From: Corynebacterium kalidii | Lineage (GTDB): Bacteria > Actinomycetota > Actinomycetes > Mycobacteriales > Mycobacteriaceae | Direction: 5' to 3' | DNA length: 64,000 nucleotides | Assembly (NCBI RefSeq): GCF_022869005.1 | Contig: NZ_JALIEA010000017.1 | Coordinates: forward strand, 620,001 to 684,000 | Notes under the pieces: generated by a model | What the model saw: only the letters and a program-made list of their open reading frames with translations | Database searches by the model: none | Told to the model about the DNA's origin: nothing | Position numbers and translations under genes: made by a program | In this document: piece by piece, positions 15,353 to 24,140 of the stretch | Position numbering within the stretch: position 1 is the first letter of the stretch | Layout: every line of letters starts with the position of its first letter

Positions 15353-16483
15353 ATGAACCTCCCACACAATGATATCGACCCCGACGGGCTGCTCGAGTAC
15401 TCCGTCGTCTTCACCGACCGGTCCCTCAACCACATGTCGGCCCGGTTCACCTCGGTCATGCAGGAGATCCGTGACATCCTCATCGAGACCTACGACGCCG
15501 AGACCGTCGCCGTCGTCCCCGGCGGCGGAAGCTACGCCATGGAGGCCGTCGCCCGCCAGCTCGTCACCGGGAAGCGCACCCTGATCGTCCGCAACGGCCT
15601 GTTCTCCTTCCGCTGGTCACAGATCATCGACACCGGCCGGATCACCGACGACGTCACCGTCCTCAAGGCACGGCAGACCGGTGACGAGCCGACCGCCCGC
15701 TGGATCCCGGCCCCGATCGAGGACGTCACCGCCGCGATCCGCCGCGAACGCCCCGAGGTCGTCATCGCCCCGCACGTCGAGACCGCCGCCGGCATCCAGC
15801 TCACCGACAGCTACATCACCGCCATGGCCGACGCCGCCCACGAGGTCGGTGCACTCGTCGTCCTCGACTGCGTCGCCTCGGGCGCCTCCTGGGTGTCTAT
15901 GACCGACACCGGCGTCGACGTGCTGGTCAGCGCACCGCAGAAGGGATGGAGCGGTACGCCGTGCGCAGGTTACGTCATGCTCAGCCCGGCAGGGCACGAC
16001 GCCGTGAAGAAGACCACCTCCACGAGCTTCGCGGTGGACCTGAAGAAGTGGCTCTTCATCACCGACGAGTACGGTGAGGGCCGTACCCCCTACCACGCGA
16101 CCCTGCCGACCGACGGCCTGGCGCACAACGCGGCCCTGATGGCCGAAGCCCGGGACCGTGGGCTGGAGAACCTGCGTGCCGCCCAGATCGACCTCGGGAC
16201 CAAGGTCCGGGCACTGCTCGAGGAACGCGGCATCTCCCCCATCTGCACCGGCGAGTTCGCCGCCCCCAGCGTCGTCGTCGCCTACACCGACGACCCGGAC
16301 GTGAAGTCCGGGGCGAAGTTCAAGCAAGCCGGCGTGCAGGTGGCCGGCGGTGTCCCGCTGCAGTGCGGTGAACCGGAGAGCTTCTCCACCTTCCGCCTGG
16401 GACTGTTCGGCCTCGACAAGCTCGGTGACGTCGACGGCACCGTCGACCGCCTCCGCACCGCCCTCGACGAGCTGGGACTGTAG
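15353..16483 (+). CDS. Class V PLP-dependent aminotransferase (alanine-/serine-glyoxylate type)
   Basis: 376 residues. PLP fold: the phosphate loop GGGSYAMEAVARQL, the Asp that contacts the pyridine ring in VVLDCVASGAS, and the Schiff-base lysine in VSAPQKGWSGTP. This is the alanine-glyoxylate / serine-pyruvate aminotransferase family rather than SerC, whose motifs differ. The start was chosen from GGGAG 9 nt before the ATG; frames further upstream add low-quality sequence. A TAATATACATTAT patch about 65 nt upstream is the likely promoter area. Followed 5 nt later by an MTH1187 protein. Confidence 0.8.
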   Translation: MNLPHNDIDPDGLLEYSVVFTDRSLNHMSARFTSVMQEIRDILIETYDAETVAVVPGGGSYAMEAVARQLVTGKRTLIVRNGLFSFRWSQIIDTGRITDDVTVLKARQTGDEPTARWIPAPIEDVTAAIRRERPEVVIAPHVETAAGIQLTDSYITAMADAAHEVGALVVLDCVASGASWVSMTDTGVDVLVSAPQKGWSGTPCAGYVMLSPAGHDAVKKTTSTSFAVDLKKWLFITDEYGEGRTPYHATLPTDGLAHNAALMAEARDRGLENLRAAQIDLGTKVRALLEERGISPICTGEFAAPSVVVAYTDDPDVKSGAKFKQAGVQVAGGVPLQCGEPESFSTFRLGLFGLDKLGDVDGTVDRLRTALDELGL

Positions 16484-16488
16484 GCGAC

Positions 16489-16797
16489 ATGCTCTTCGCC
16501 TTCTCCATCGCACCGGCGACGACCCCGGAACCGGACGGCTCGATGGCGCATATCGTGGCCAAAGCCGTGGAGGTCGTCCGCCAGTCCGGTCTCCCCCATG
16601 AGACGACGTCGATGTTCACCACCGTCGAGGGTGAGTGGGACGAGGTGATGCCGGTGGTCAAACGCGCCTGCGAGGCCGTCGCCGAGTACTCCCCGCGGGT
16701 GTCGCTGGTGCTCAAGGCCGATCTGCGTCCGGGACGCACCGGCGAGATCACCGGGAAGGTCGAGCGGCTCGACAGCCACATCGACGACGGTACGTGA
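16489..16797 (+). CDS. MTH1187/YkoF-family thiamine-binding protein
   Basis: 102 residues with the MTH1187 pattern: an N-terminal beta strand FAFSIAPATT, then AHIVAKAVEVVRQSGLP, then FTTVEGEWDEVMPVVKRACEAV. Members form ferredoxin-like tetramers and several bind thiamine or hydroxymethylpyrimidine derivatives. Starts 5 nt after the aminotransferase stop, so it is presumably in the same transcript. A thiamine salvage operon lies 32 kb away; a functional link is speculative. Confidence 0.8.
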   Translation: MLFAFSIAPATTPEPDGSMAHIVAKAVEVVRQSGLPHETTSMFTTVEGEWDEVMPVVKRACEAVAEYSPRVSLVLKADLRPGRTGEITGKVERLDSHIDDGT

Positions 16798-16806
16798 CCG
16801 TCCCGG

Positions 16807-17787
16807 TCACCCCACAGCGGCTGCGGCGTTGCGCTCGCTGAAGTACTCCGCCGCACGCACCGGCGCATAGTCCGCACCGCCCCCGGCGGGTGGCGCCAGC
16901 GGTTCGACGACCTGGGTCATGTCCGGCTCCATGAACGCGATGATGCTGTACAGCTCCTCGGACGGGGCGTCCTCGCTCGGGGCCAGGACCCGGTGCCTCG
17001 TCGAACGCCACCTGTCCCCGGTCCACCGTGCCAGCAGGTCGGCGATGTTGATCGTCAACGCCCCCTCGACATACGGGGCGTCCTGCCACTCCCCGTCCGC
17101 CGTCTGCACCTGCAGGCCGCCGTAGCCGGGTTCACGGTCGAGGATCGTCACCAGCCCCCAGTCGGTGTGCGGGGCGATCCGGTACTGCCCCTCCCGTGCC
17201 CGGCCCACCACGGACAACGCCGGGTAGCGGTTGATGTTGAAGGTGTGCGGCGAATCCTCCGCCCGCTCGACGAAGTACCGCTCGTCCAGGCCCAGCGCGG
17301 TGGCGAGCATCTCCAGCAGGTCCCGGTAGAGCTCACGTGCCGCCTGCGCCCAGCGGGTGACCAACGGCTCCAGGGCCGGGACCTCACCGGGGAAGACGTT
17401 CGGACGAAAGTACGTCGCGTCGATCTCAGCATCACCGGTGCGGTGGTCCCGGCCGAAGGTGAGCGTCTCCTTCAGGTCGGCGGTCTCGGGGTCGGCCTCC
17501 TCGCCGTAGTAGGCGTTGGCCTCGTCCCCGGTACGGATCCAGCCGCGTCCCCCGACGACCGTGCGGTACTTCTCCTTGGTGGTGTCCGGCAGCCGGAAGA
17601 ACTCGGCCGCCGCGGCACGCAGCTCCGCCGACCAAGAGTGTTCGATTTCGTGCCCGCTGACCATGAAGAAGCCGGAGTCCTTCATCGCCCGGTCGAGACG
17701 CTCGGCGAGCTCGGTGCGCCGCCCCGGTTCGGCGGTGCGCCATTCCGCGACGTCGATCAGGGGGATGTCCAGCAGCGTGGCCGTCAA
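16807..17787 (-). CDS. Isopenicillin-N-synthase-like 2-oxoglutarate/Fe(II) dioxygenase
   Basis: 326 residues from a TTG at 17787, which has GAAAGG 7 nt upstream; an ATG at 17805 would add six residues and lacks a well-spaced ribosome site. An N-terminal DIOX_N region (IPLIDVAEW, DSGFFMVSGHEI) precedes the jelly-roll core. Fe ligands are visible: His and Asp in APHTDWGLVT and the distal His in RSTRHRVLAP. These enzymes oxidise small molecules using O2; the substrate is not known. Convergent with the thiamine-binding gene. Confidence 0.85.
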   Translation of the reverse strand: MTATLLDIPLIDVAEWRTAEPGRRTELAERLDRAMKDSGFFMVSGHEIEHSWSAELRAAAAEFFRLPDTTKEKYRTVVGGRGWIRTGDEANAYYGEEADPETADLKETLTFGRDHRTGDAEIDATYFRPNVFPGEVPALEPLVTRWAQAARELYRDLLEMLATALGLDERYFVERAEDSPHTFNINRYPALSVVGRAREGQYRIAPHTDWGLVTILDREPGYGGLQVQTADGEWQDAPYVEGALTINIADLLARWTGDRWRSTRHRVLAPSEDAPSEELYSIIAFMEPDMTQVVEPLAPPAGGGADYAPVRAAEYFSERNAAAAVG

Positions 17788-17837
17788 CGGTGTACCTTTC
17801 TTCATCCTGCGGTGACGCAGATCATCGTACACCGCCG

Positions 17838-18401
17838 TCACAGGTCGGAGAGGATCTCCTTCAGCACCGGACGCATGGCCTCACGGTGCGCGGCGGTGGA
17901 CATACCGGTCACCGTGAGGGTGACCGTGAACCGCCCGGTGTCCTTCGGCTCGACCGCGACCTGCAGTGCCGGCCCACCGTCCAGGGAACAACGCCAGTAC
18001 GACCGTTTCGGCGTGTCCGAGACACGCGCCTGATCCACCACCGTGACCAACCCGCTGGCGGTGACCGCGGCACCGGCGGCGTCCCGGAGCTCGCCCCGTC
18101 CGGTGGTCGCCCGCACGGTGCGGGTCGCGGACACCTGGAAGTCCCCCGCGCCGGACTGCCCGGTGACACGGCGGCCGATCTGTTTCTCGTAGGCGACCGT
18201 CGCGCCCTGCCCCCACCACCCCGGGTTCCCGACACCCGACCCGACCATCAGCGGGTGCACCGCGGCAGCCAGGTCGGTGTGGGACGCCTCTGCCCCACCG
18301 GCGGCCTCGAAGGCCCCGACGATCCTGTCCCAGTCCAGTCCGGTGGCCGCCACCACGCGGGCGGCGTCGGCGTTGTCCGGTGTCGAGGGATCCGCGGTCA
18401 T
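17838..18401 (-). CDS. DUF4287-like N-terminus plus SRPBCC-like domain, function unknown
   Basis: 187 residues. The N-terminal half contains the helical GLDWDRIVGAFEAAG and GWWGQGATVAYEKQIG segments, typical of proteins annotated DUF4287, followed by a beta-rich half (FQVSATRTV through RFTVTLTVTG) resembling a reduced START/SRPBCC fold. GGGGAG precedes the ATG. It starts 13 nt after the stop of the upstream membrane-protein gene, so the two are likely an operon. No catalytic motif can be assigned. Confidence 0.72.
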   Translation of the reverse strand: MTADPSTPDNADAARVVAATGLDWDRIVGAFEAAGGAEASHTDLAAAVHPLMVGSGVGNPGWWGQGATVAYEKQIGRRVTGQSGAGDFQVSATRTVRATTGRGELRDAAGAAVTASGLVTVVDQARVSDTPKRSYWRCSLDGGPALQVAVEPKDTGRFTVTLTVTGMSTAAHREAMRPVLKEILSDL

Positions 18402-18414
18402 GCCGTCCGCTCCC

Positions 18415-18975
18415 CTACCGCACCCGGGCCGACTCGATACGCGTCGGTGCGACATACGCGGTACCGGCGGTGCACAGGATCGCCCCGAGCGTGAGCAGGG
18501 TGTTCCAGTCGCCGTCCAGGAGACCGCCGAGGAGGACGTAGACCACGCCCGCGGCGATCGCCAGCGCGAGGATTGCGGCACCGAAGAGGTTCTCGTTACC
18601 GGTGCCGACGACGGGGATGTACAGCAGGCCGGCGAGGACACCGACGATGCCGGCGATCGCGCCGTAGACGACCGCCACGCCCGGCCCCTGGGCTGCCCAG
18701 CCGGTCACCGCGGAGACGACGAGGTCGACCACCAGCAGCAGCGCGAATGAGATCACCGCGCAGAGGACACCGAGGATCACCAGGTTGACGATCACCTTCC
18801 TGGTGTCGAACCGTCCCGCCAACAGACCCTCCGTACCGGGCTGCCGACCGGAACCGGGCTGCTGCTGGTAGCCCTGGTTCTGCTGCGGCTGCGGTGGCGC
18901 GTACTGCCGGGTCGGCTCGTACTGCTGGCCGTAGCCACGGTTCGGGTCCGGACGGTAGGGCTGCTGGTTGCTCAT
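18415..18975 (-). CDS. Membrane protein with Gln/Pro/Tyr-rich cytoplasmic tail
   Basis: 186 residues. The first ~50 residues are Gln/Pro/Tyr-rich (YGQQYEPTRQYAPPQPQQNQ), then four hydrophobic helices (about 62-180). This layout is frequent in actinobacterial envelope proteins of unknown function. GGAAG lies a little far upstream of the ATG. Spacing to the upstream methyltransferase stop is 20 nt. Confidence 0.75.
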   Translation of the reverse strand: MSNQQPYRPDPNRGYGQQYEPTRQYAPPQPQQNQGYQQQPGSGRQPGTEGLLAGRFDTRKVIVNLVILGVLCAVISFALLLVVDLVVSAVTGWAAQGPGVAVVYGAIAGIVGVLAGLLYIPVVGTGNENLFGAAILALAIAAGVVYVLLGGLLDGDWNTLLTLGAILCTAGTAYVAPTRIESARVR

Positions 18976-18995
18976 GCTGCCAGTCTTCCATCCGG

Positions 18996-19808
18996 TCACA
19001 CCCGGATCAACAACTCCCCGTGGGGCATCACGAACACCGCGGCACCGTCGGCGCCCCACTCCGTCCAGCCGGCGCAGATCCGGGACGCGACGTCGGTGGC
19101 GACGGCCCCGGCGTCGGCGGATTCGCGCGTACGGCGGATCCAGCTGTCCGCCAGCCACGACGCACCCGCCCCGGCACTGTAGTGCCAGTTCGAGGTGCTG
19201 TAGGTCACCTGGCCGGGACCGAACCCGGCGGCACGTGCCCACGCCGTGAGGCGGCGGCCGGCGTCCGGCTCTCCCCCGTTGTCCCCCGCGCGACGGCGGT
19301 AGTCGCGCCGCCATTCCAGCAACCCGTCGGGCTGCGGGTGGAAGAACATGCCGCCGTTGTCGGCGTCCCGGACGGCGACGACGCCGCCGGGGGCCGCGAC
19401 GCGCGCGAAGTCGCGCAGGGCGGCGACCGGGTCGGCCAGGTGCTGCAGCACCTGGTGGGCGACGACCAGGTCGAATGTGCCGTCGGGGAACGGCAGGGTG
19501 TGGGCGTCCCCGGTCATGAAGACCGCACCGATGCCCCGCCGGCAGGCGAGGTCCCGTGCCGCCTCCACCGGCGCCGTGGCGTTCTCCACCCCGATGACCT
19601 GGGATGCCGCACCGCCGGCACCGGCGACCGCCGCCGCCAGGTCCAGCGTGATCGACCCCGGCCCGCACCCGACGTCGAGGACGCGGGAATCCCGGCGCAC
19701 GTACGGGAGGGCGAACGCCACCGAGTCCTGTGCCGTACGGCTCAGGTGGTTGTCGAGGACCGCGCGGCCGTGGCCGTGTGTGTAGGTCGGGGTGTCCGCC
19801 ACGGTCAT
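18996..19808 (-). CDS. Class I SAM-dependent methyltransferase
   Basis: 270 residues. Motif I VLDVGCGPGSITLDLA binds S-adenosylmethionine; motif II (VIGVENATA) and the post-motif FDLVVAHQVLQHLADP follow as in the UbiE/Methyltransf_11 group. It methylates an unidentified small molecule. The ATG overlaps the stop of the upstream thioesterase (ATGA), so the start is firm and the pair is translationally coupled. Confidence 0.88.
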   Translation of the reverse strand: MTVADTPTYTHGHGRAVLDNHLSRTAQDSVAFALPYVRRDSRVLDVGCGPGSITLDLAAAVAGAGGAASQVIGVENATAPVEAARDLACRRGIGAVFMTGDAHTLPFPDGTFDLVVAHQVLQHLADPVAALRDFARVAAPGGVVAVRDADNGGMFFHPQPDGLLEWRRDYRRRAGDNGGEPDAGRRLTAWARAAGFGPGQVTYSTSNWHYSAGAGASWLADSWIRRTRESADAGAVATDVASRICAGWTEWGADGAAVFVMPHGELLIRV

Positions 19809-20629
19809 CCCACCCGGATACCGGCGAGCTGGTGGGACTGGGCGACCAGATTGCCGGCGGAGTCCCACACCGTCGCCGATTCATCGACCCGTTCGCCCCT
19901 GATCATGCCGGCGGAGAGCAGGACGTTCACCGGTCCGGGGACAGGTACCGCCCGCACGTAGGTCGACAGCTCGATGGTGGGTACCCAGCCACCGGGGGTG
20001 ACGTCGAAGGTCGCCGGAGGCAGGACGTCCGCTGCGAGCAGCAGCGACTCTGGGGTGAAGTCCTCGCCGTCGGGCAGCTCGACCCACGCGCGGACCTCGC
20101 CCCGCCCACGCGGCTCGCCGGAGGTGAAGGCGGTCTGTCCGGGATGCAGGTACAACCCGACGTGCCGGAGGATCTCGACGGGGAACGCCTCGGCCGGTGG
20201 GAGGTACCGGGAGCACTCGTCCTTCGTCACACCCGGTATGGGCAGCTCAGGTGAGGCCCAATCGACGTCGGCGTCCCCGAGCGCTCCGAGGGTGAACAGC
20301 GATTCCCCGGTGACCTGGCCGTTCTGGCTCATCCGGACCCTGACCTGGGTGGTGGTCCGGCCCCTGCGGAGTAACTCGGAGCTCAGGTCGACCGCGCCGG
20401 GGCGCGGCGACCGCAGGAAGTGGGTGGAGACGGCGACAGTGTGCGGATGGACACCGTCGTCTGCTGTCGCGGCGGCCTCCTCGACCGCGGCACGTGCCAT
20501 GACCGTCTGCAGGTAGCCGCCGTTGGGGTTGCCCAGGATGGTCCACCCAGGGTCGATCCGGGCGGTCCAGCGGTGGTCGCCGACGGAGGTGACGGCGCTG
20601 ACGTCTGCGTATTCGCTCACCCGGTTCAC
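19805..20629 (-). CDS. TesB-like acyl-CoA thioesterase family protein
   Basis: 274 residues from a GTG at 20629 preceded by an AGG; an alternative ATG at 20665 would overlap the neighbouring gene by 28 nt. Double-hotdog thioesterase-like: the N-terminal hotdog holds PNGGYLQTVMARA and the strand SRPGAVDLSSELLRRGRTT; the C-terminal one holds GWVPTIELSTYVRAVPVPG. Hydrolysis of an acyl-CoA is inferred from family. Coupled with the downstream methyltransferase by a 4-nt overlap. Confidence 0.8.
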   Translation of the reverse strand: MNRVSEYADVSAVTSVGDHRWTARIDPGWTILGNPNGGYLQTVMARAAVEEAAATADDGVHPHTVAVSTHFLRSPRPGAVDLSSELLRRGRTTTQVRVRMSQNGQVTGESLFTLGALGDADVDWASPELPIPGVTKDECSRYLPPAEAFPVEILRHVGLYLHPGQTAFTSGEPRGRGEVRAWVELPDGEDFTPESLLLAADVLPPATFDVTPGGWVPTIELSTYVRAVPVPGPVNVLLSAGMIRGERVDESATVWDSAGNLVAQSHQLAGIRVG

Positions 20630-20637
20630 TGTACCTG

Positions 20638-21315
20638 TCACCGTACCCGGTGTTCCCTGTGCCACAGTGCGGCCTGGAGCCGCGAGACCACGCCGATCTT
20701 GGCGAACAGGTTCCCCAGGTGGGTTTTCACCGTGGTGTCGCCGATGTGGAGTTCCACGGCGATCTCGTGGTTGGACAGGCCGGCGGCCACCCGCGCCAAC
20801 ACCTCCTCCTCACGTCCGGTCAGGTGGACGTCACTGTTCGCGGTGCCGGCCCCGCTACCGTCCTCCCGCGGGGAGTGTGTGGCCTCCGCGCGACGGCGCA
20901 GGGCGGTGAGCACGGCGGTGGTCGTCTCGTTGGACAGGGCCGCATCCCCCTGCGCCACCGACCGGATCGCGGCGAGGATGTTGGCGGGGCGTTCGGTCTT
21001 CACCAGGTAACCGTCGGCGCCTGCGCCGATGGCGTCGAGGACGTCCCCGTCGAGACCGAAGGCGGAGATCACCAGCACCCGGCACCCGGCGGCGCACAGG
21101 GCCGGGGTGACGTCGATACCGCTGGCACCGGGCATACGCACATCGGTCAGGACGACGTCCGGACGGGTGCGGGTGGCGACGTCGACGGCGGACGGCCCGT
21201 CGTCGGCCTCCCCGACCACACTCATGTCGGGGGCGGTGCCGATCAACGTGACGACCCCCGCCCGGAACGCGGGCTGGTCGTCGGCGACGACGACCCTGAT
21301 CGGTGCGCTGGGCAT
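20638..21315 (-). CDS. NarL/LuxR-family response regulator
   Basis: 225 residues. The receiver domain (about 1-125) shows acidic DDQ, the phosphoacceptor Asp in DVVLTDVRMPG and Lys in YLVKTERP; the C-terminal LuxR helix-turn-helix carries LTGREEEVLARVAAGLSNHEIA. Its ATG overlaps the stop of the sensor kinase gene by one base, so it is the cognate partner. Targets are unknown; the divergent GAP-family membrane gene is a plausible one. Confidence 0.92.
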   Translation of the reverse strand: MPSAPIRVVVADDQPAFRAGVVTLIGTAPDMSVVGEADDGPSAVDVATRTRPDVVLTDVRMPGASGIDVTPALCAAGCRVLVISAFGLDGDVLDAIGAGADGYLVKTERPANILAAIRSVAQGDAALSNETTTAVLTALRRRAEATHSPREDGSGAGTANSDVHLTGREEEVLARVAAGLSNHEIAVELHIGDTTVKTHLGNLFAKIGVVSRLQAALWHREHRVR

Positions 21316-22580
21316 CAGTTCCCCTTCCTGTCGGGCCCGTGGAGCGGGAGGCGGACACTGACCTGCCACCGGTCCGAGGGGTCCCCGGCGGGTGCGGCCT
21401 CGACCGTTCCCCCGAGTGCCCGCGCCCGGTTGTCCATGGTGCGCAGCCCCGAGACCCCGGTGCCGACCGACCCTGCTGTCCGGCCCTCCGGAGCCTCCGA
21501 CGCCCGGTGCCGGTTCAGGCACAGGAGTTCCACGCGGTCGGCGCGGACCGACACACGGAGGGACCGGGGCGCGGTGCCGTGCCGCAGTGCGTTCGTGACC
21601 GCCTCCGCGCCGATGTGCAACAGCGCCGAGCGCACCCCGTCGGGGACCACGGCGGGGTCGTCGACCCGCGGGTCAACCTCGACGACGGCGCCGTCACCCA
21701 GCCGCTGCCGGAAAACCTCCCAGTTCAGCGTGGGTACCGCCATCGGAGTCTGCCTGCTGTCCCCCGCCCCGCCGCCGGCCAGGACCTCGATCACGTCCCG
21801 GAGATCGCCCAGTGCGGCCTCCGCGCTGTCCCGGGCGGTCGTGAGCGACCGTGCACGGGTGGCCGGGTCGTCCAGCTCCAACGCCAGGTTCGTGTGGAGC
21901 GCGACCGCACTCAGGTGCCCGGCCACCACGTCGTGCAGGTCCTGGGCGATACGAAACCTGTCCGACTGCACCTCCCGGGTGGCGCGTTCCCCGGCGAGTT
22001 CATGTTCGGTACGGGCGAGCTCCTCGGCCGCCTCCTGCGCCACCCGGTGGTGCCGGACCTCCCATCCCCATGCCAGCGGGGTGAAGACCATCGCGACGAC
22101 GAGCAACGCCCCGAAGACCAGGGCAGTACCGAGCGGGATGCCGTCGTCCCAGCCCACCAGCATCGCCACGGCAATCAGGGCGCCGACGGCGACGCCGGTC
22201 CCGGTGGCGGCCCTCGCCGCGGCCCTGCTCCCCCGCGCCACCGGCGCCCACAGCCCCTCCACCAGCAGGACATACGCGCTGACCTGTGCGCCGAAGGACA
22301 ACTCCAGCAGGCTCACCGGCACGACGAGCACCAGGAGGACGACCGGGCGGGCGGACCGGAAGACGGTCGCCACGGCCCCGCACAGCAGGAGCACCAGCGA
22401 CACCGGCCCCGGCCACGTCCCCACCCCGGCACCACCGAGCAACGACTGCGTGGTGACCCCCGACAGGTACAGGACGACGACGGTGACCACGTAGACCACC
22501 GCGGCACGGACGTCACTCCTGCCGATCCCGGGATGCCCTCCGTCGTCCATGGACATCAGGCTAGCAAGGGACCCGGACAC
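21315..22580 (-). CDS. Sensor histidine kinase (HisKA_3 type)
   Basis: 421 residues. Four to five N-terminal membrane helices (about 20-165) are followed by a dimerisation helix with the phosphoacceptor His in RIAQDLHDVVAGHLSAVALH, an N-box ALLHIGAEAVTNALRHG and a short G-box GTGVSGLRTMDNRA. The GTG at 22580 is preferred over ATGs at 22556 and 22550 because AGGAG lies 6 nt upstream. That AGGAG sits inside a 7-bp inverted repeat (22585-22606) that could fold over it. One-base overlap with the response regulator downstream. Confidence 0.9.
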   Translation of the reverse strand: MSGSLASLMSMDDGGHPGIGRSDVRAAVVYVVTVVVLYLSGVTTQSLLGGAGVGTWPGPVSLVLLLCGAVATVFRSARPVVLLVLVVPVSLLELSFGAQVSAYVLLVEGLWAPVARGSRAAARAATGTGVAVGALIAVAMLVGWDDGIPLGTALVFGALLVVAMVFTPLAWGWEVRHHRVAQEAAEELARTEHELAGERATREVQSDRFRIAQDLHDVVAGHLSAVALHTNLALELDDPATRARSLTTARDSAEAALGDLRDVIEVLAGGGAGDSRQTPMAVPTLNWEVFRQRLGDGAVVEVDPRVDDPAVVPDGVRSALLHIGAEAVTNALRHGTAPRSLRVSVRADRVELLCLNRHRASEAPEGRTAGSVGTGVSGLRTMDNRARALGGTVEAAPAGDPSDRWQVSVRLPLHGPDRKGN

Positions 22581-22584
22581 GGGA

Positions 22585-22606
22585 ATCTCCTACCGATGGA
22601 GGAGAT
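22585..22606 (-). promoter_or_regulatory. Hairpin that can mask the kinase ribosome site
   Basis: ATCTCCT and AGGAGAT are exact complements around an 8-nt loop. In the minus-strand RNA the second arm holds the AGGAG that serves the GTG at 22580, so folding would hide it. Whether the transcript includes the first arm is unknown. Confidence 0.5.
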
Positions 22607-22639
22607 CGGCGGGCTCGACGACCGACGAGCATGGGGACC

Positions 22640-23380
22640 ATGAGTACACTCCCCGAGTCCTTCAGTTACCTGACCCTGGCGGTCCTGGCACTCGTCGACT
22701 CGACGAGTATCGGCACCCTCGTGGTCCCCGTCCTGCTCCTCGTCGTCGGAGGAGCCGGGGTGGGGGCGGTGAGGATCGCCACCTCGACCGTCTACTACCT
22801 CATGGTCATCGGCCTGTTCTACTGGGCGGTGGGGCTTGCGCTGGCCGCGGGCGCGCTGCCGCTACTCGAGCGTTTCGGTGACGCACTCGCCTCCCCTGGG
22901 GCGATGACGGTGTACGCGGTCATCGGTGTGCTGCTGGTGGTGTGGTCGTTCCGGATCGACCCGAAGGCGATCCGGAAGCGCGGCGGCGACCCGGAGGCCG
23001 GTGCGCGACGCTGGGCGGAGCGGGTGCGCACGGCGAGCCTCAGCTACCGGGCGTTGACGGGGTTGGCGCTGCTCGCCGGGTTGGCCGAGGTGGCGACGAT
23101 GGTCCCGTACCTCGCGGCGATCGGCGTCATCGTCGACAGCGGTGCCGGGATCGGCCGGGCGGCGGTCCTCCTCGCCGCCTACTGCGCGCTCATGGTCGCT
23201 CCCGCCGCGCTGCTGGCCGCGGCGAGGATATTCGCCGGACGGCACCTGGACGGGGTGCTGACCCGCGTCCACGACTGGAGCATCCGCAGCGCGGCAGGTG
23301 CGTTCTCCTGGGCGGTGGGCATCGTCGGGGTGGTCGTGGTGTTGAACACCGCACCCACGGCACTGGCGTTCCTCCAGTGA
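22640..23380 (+). CDS. GAP-family polytopic membrane protein
   Basis: 246 residues with six predicted helices. The conserved features of the GAP family (described first as mycobacterial Sap-like proteins linked to glycopeptidolipid export) are visible: an N-terminal LALVDSTSIGTL and a cytosolic loop with RIDPKAIRKRGG. An ATG at 22631 is an alternative; the one at 22640 has GGGG just upstream. Divergent from the two-component system with 59 nt between starts, which suggests regulation by that system. Confidence 0.78.
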   Translation: MSTLPESFSYLTLAVLALVDSTSIGTLVVPVLLLVVGGAGVGAVRIATSTVYYLMVIGLFYWAVGLALAAGALPLLERFGDALASPGAMTVYAVIGVLLVVWSFRIDPKAIRKRGGDPEAGARRWAERVRTASLSYRALTGLALLAGLAEVATMVPYLAAIGVIVDSGAGIGRAAVLLAAYCALMVAPAALLAAARIFAGRHLDGVLTRVHDWSIRSAAGAFSWAVGIVGVVVVLNTAPTALAFLQ

Positions 23381-23409
23381 CTGCCCCCGGGCCGGTTCGC
23401 GGAGCCGGG

Positions 23410-24047
23410 TTACTGACGGGCGAAAAGGTCCGAGAGGTAGGCGTCGACCTGGCGCACGTAGTCCGGGCTCATGTCGAACAGGCCGAGATGCCCGGCGTCA
23501 TCCTCGACGACCCGCAGTTCATTTCCCGCGATCAGCTCCTGTTCGGCGGCGCAGTCGCGGACAGGGAAGAACATGTCCTCGCTGATCGGCATGACGAACG
23601 TCGTGGCGCGCACCCGGCCGAGCGCAGCGGCGAGGTCACCGCCGGTGTGCCGGGACACATCACCCCGCTGCCATTTCCACGCGTCGTGCAGCAGTGTGTT
23701 CGGATCCGTCGACATGAACAACGGGTCCAGGAAGTCCGTGAGCACCTCCTCGGGGACTCCAGTCCGAGTCCCCGCCAGGCCTCCCTCTCCCACCATTCGG
23801 TCGACAGCCCCATGACCGCCCACAGGTGGGCCTGGCGGCGCAGGCCGTCCGCGACCTGGGTGTGGGAGGAGTACTCGCCGCAGGCGAAACCGGGGTCCGA
23901 CTCGATCGCCTCGTTCAGGGTCCCGGCGGTGGCGTACGCCAGCCAGCAGTCCTCGATCACCCCACCCTCCTCGAGGTCGAGGCGGCCGATGGACGCCGTG
24001 ACGTAGGGCCCCTGTGTCTGGGCGGTGTAGAAGTTGTTCTCGATCAT
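23410..24047 (-). pseudogene. Decayed MetX-like alpha/beta hydrolase (internal deletion plus frameshift)
   Basis: The N-terminus (MIENNFYTAQ ... LAYATAGTLNE, starting 24047 with a GGGAGG ribosome site) matches the start of homoserine-acetyltransferase-like hydrolases. The next residues (AIESDPGFACGEY ... WRGLGLES) already belong to the C-terminal half. About 130-140 residues, including the nucleophile elbow GxSxG, are therefore missing. A 1-nt loss in the G run 23752-23755 then shifts the frame; the rest (PEEVLTDFLDPLFMSTDPN ... SDLFARQ) continues in another frame to 23410. The catalytic His region DDAGHLGLF is still present. The gene cannot make an active enzyme. Confidence 0.82.
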
Positions 24048-24140
24048 GTCCGGAGACCTCCCGTGTCGGTTCTGTCACCGAAACCACCCTTTCCCGGCGG
24101 TGCCTTGCATCACGGCGCCCGCGGGGGTGAACTTGGTGCC

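Noticed and set aside
15353..16483. Phosphoserine aminotransferase SerC
   Set aside because: Same length and fold class, but the lysine motif (APQKGWSGTP) and the N-terminus match the alanine/serine-glyoxylate group rather than SerC.
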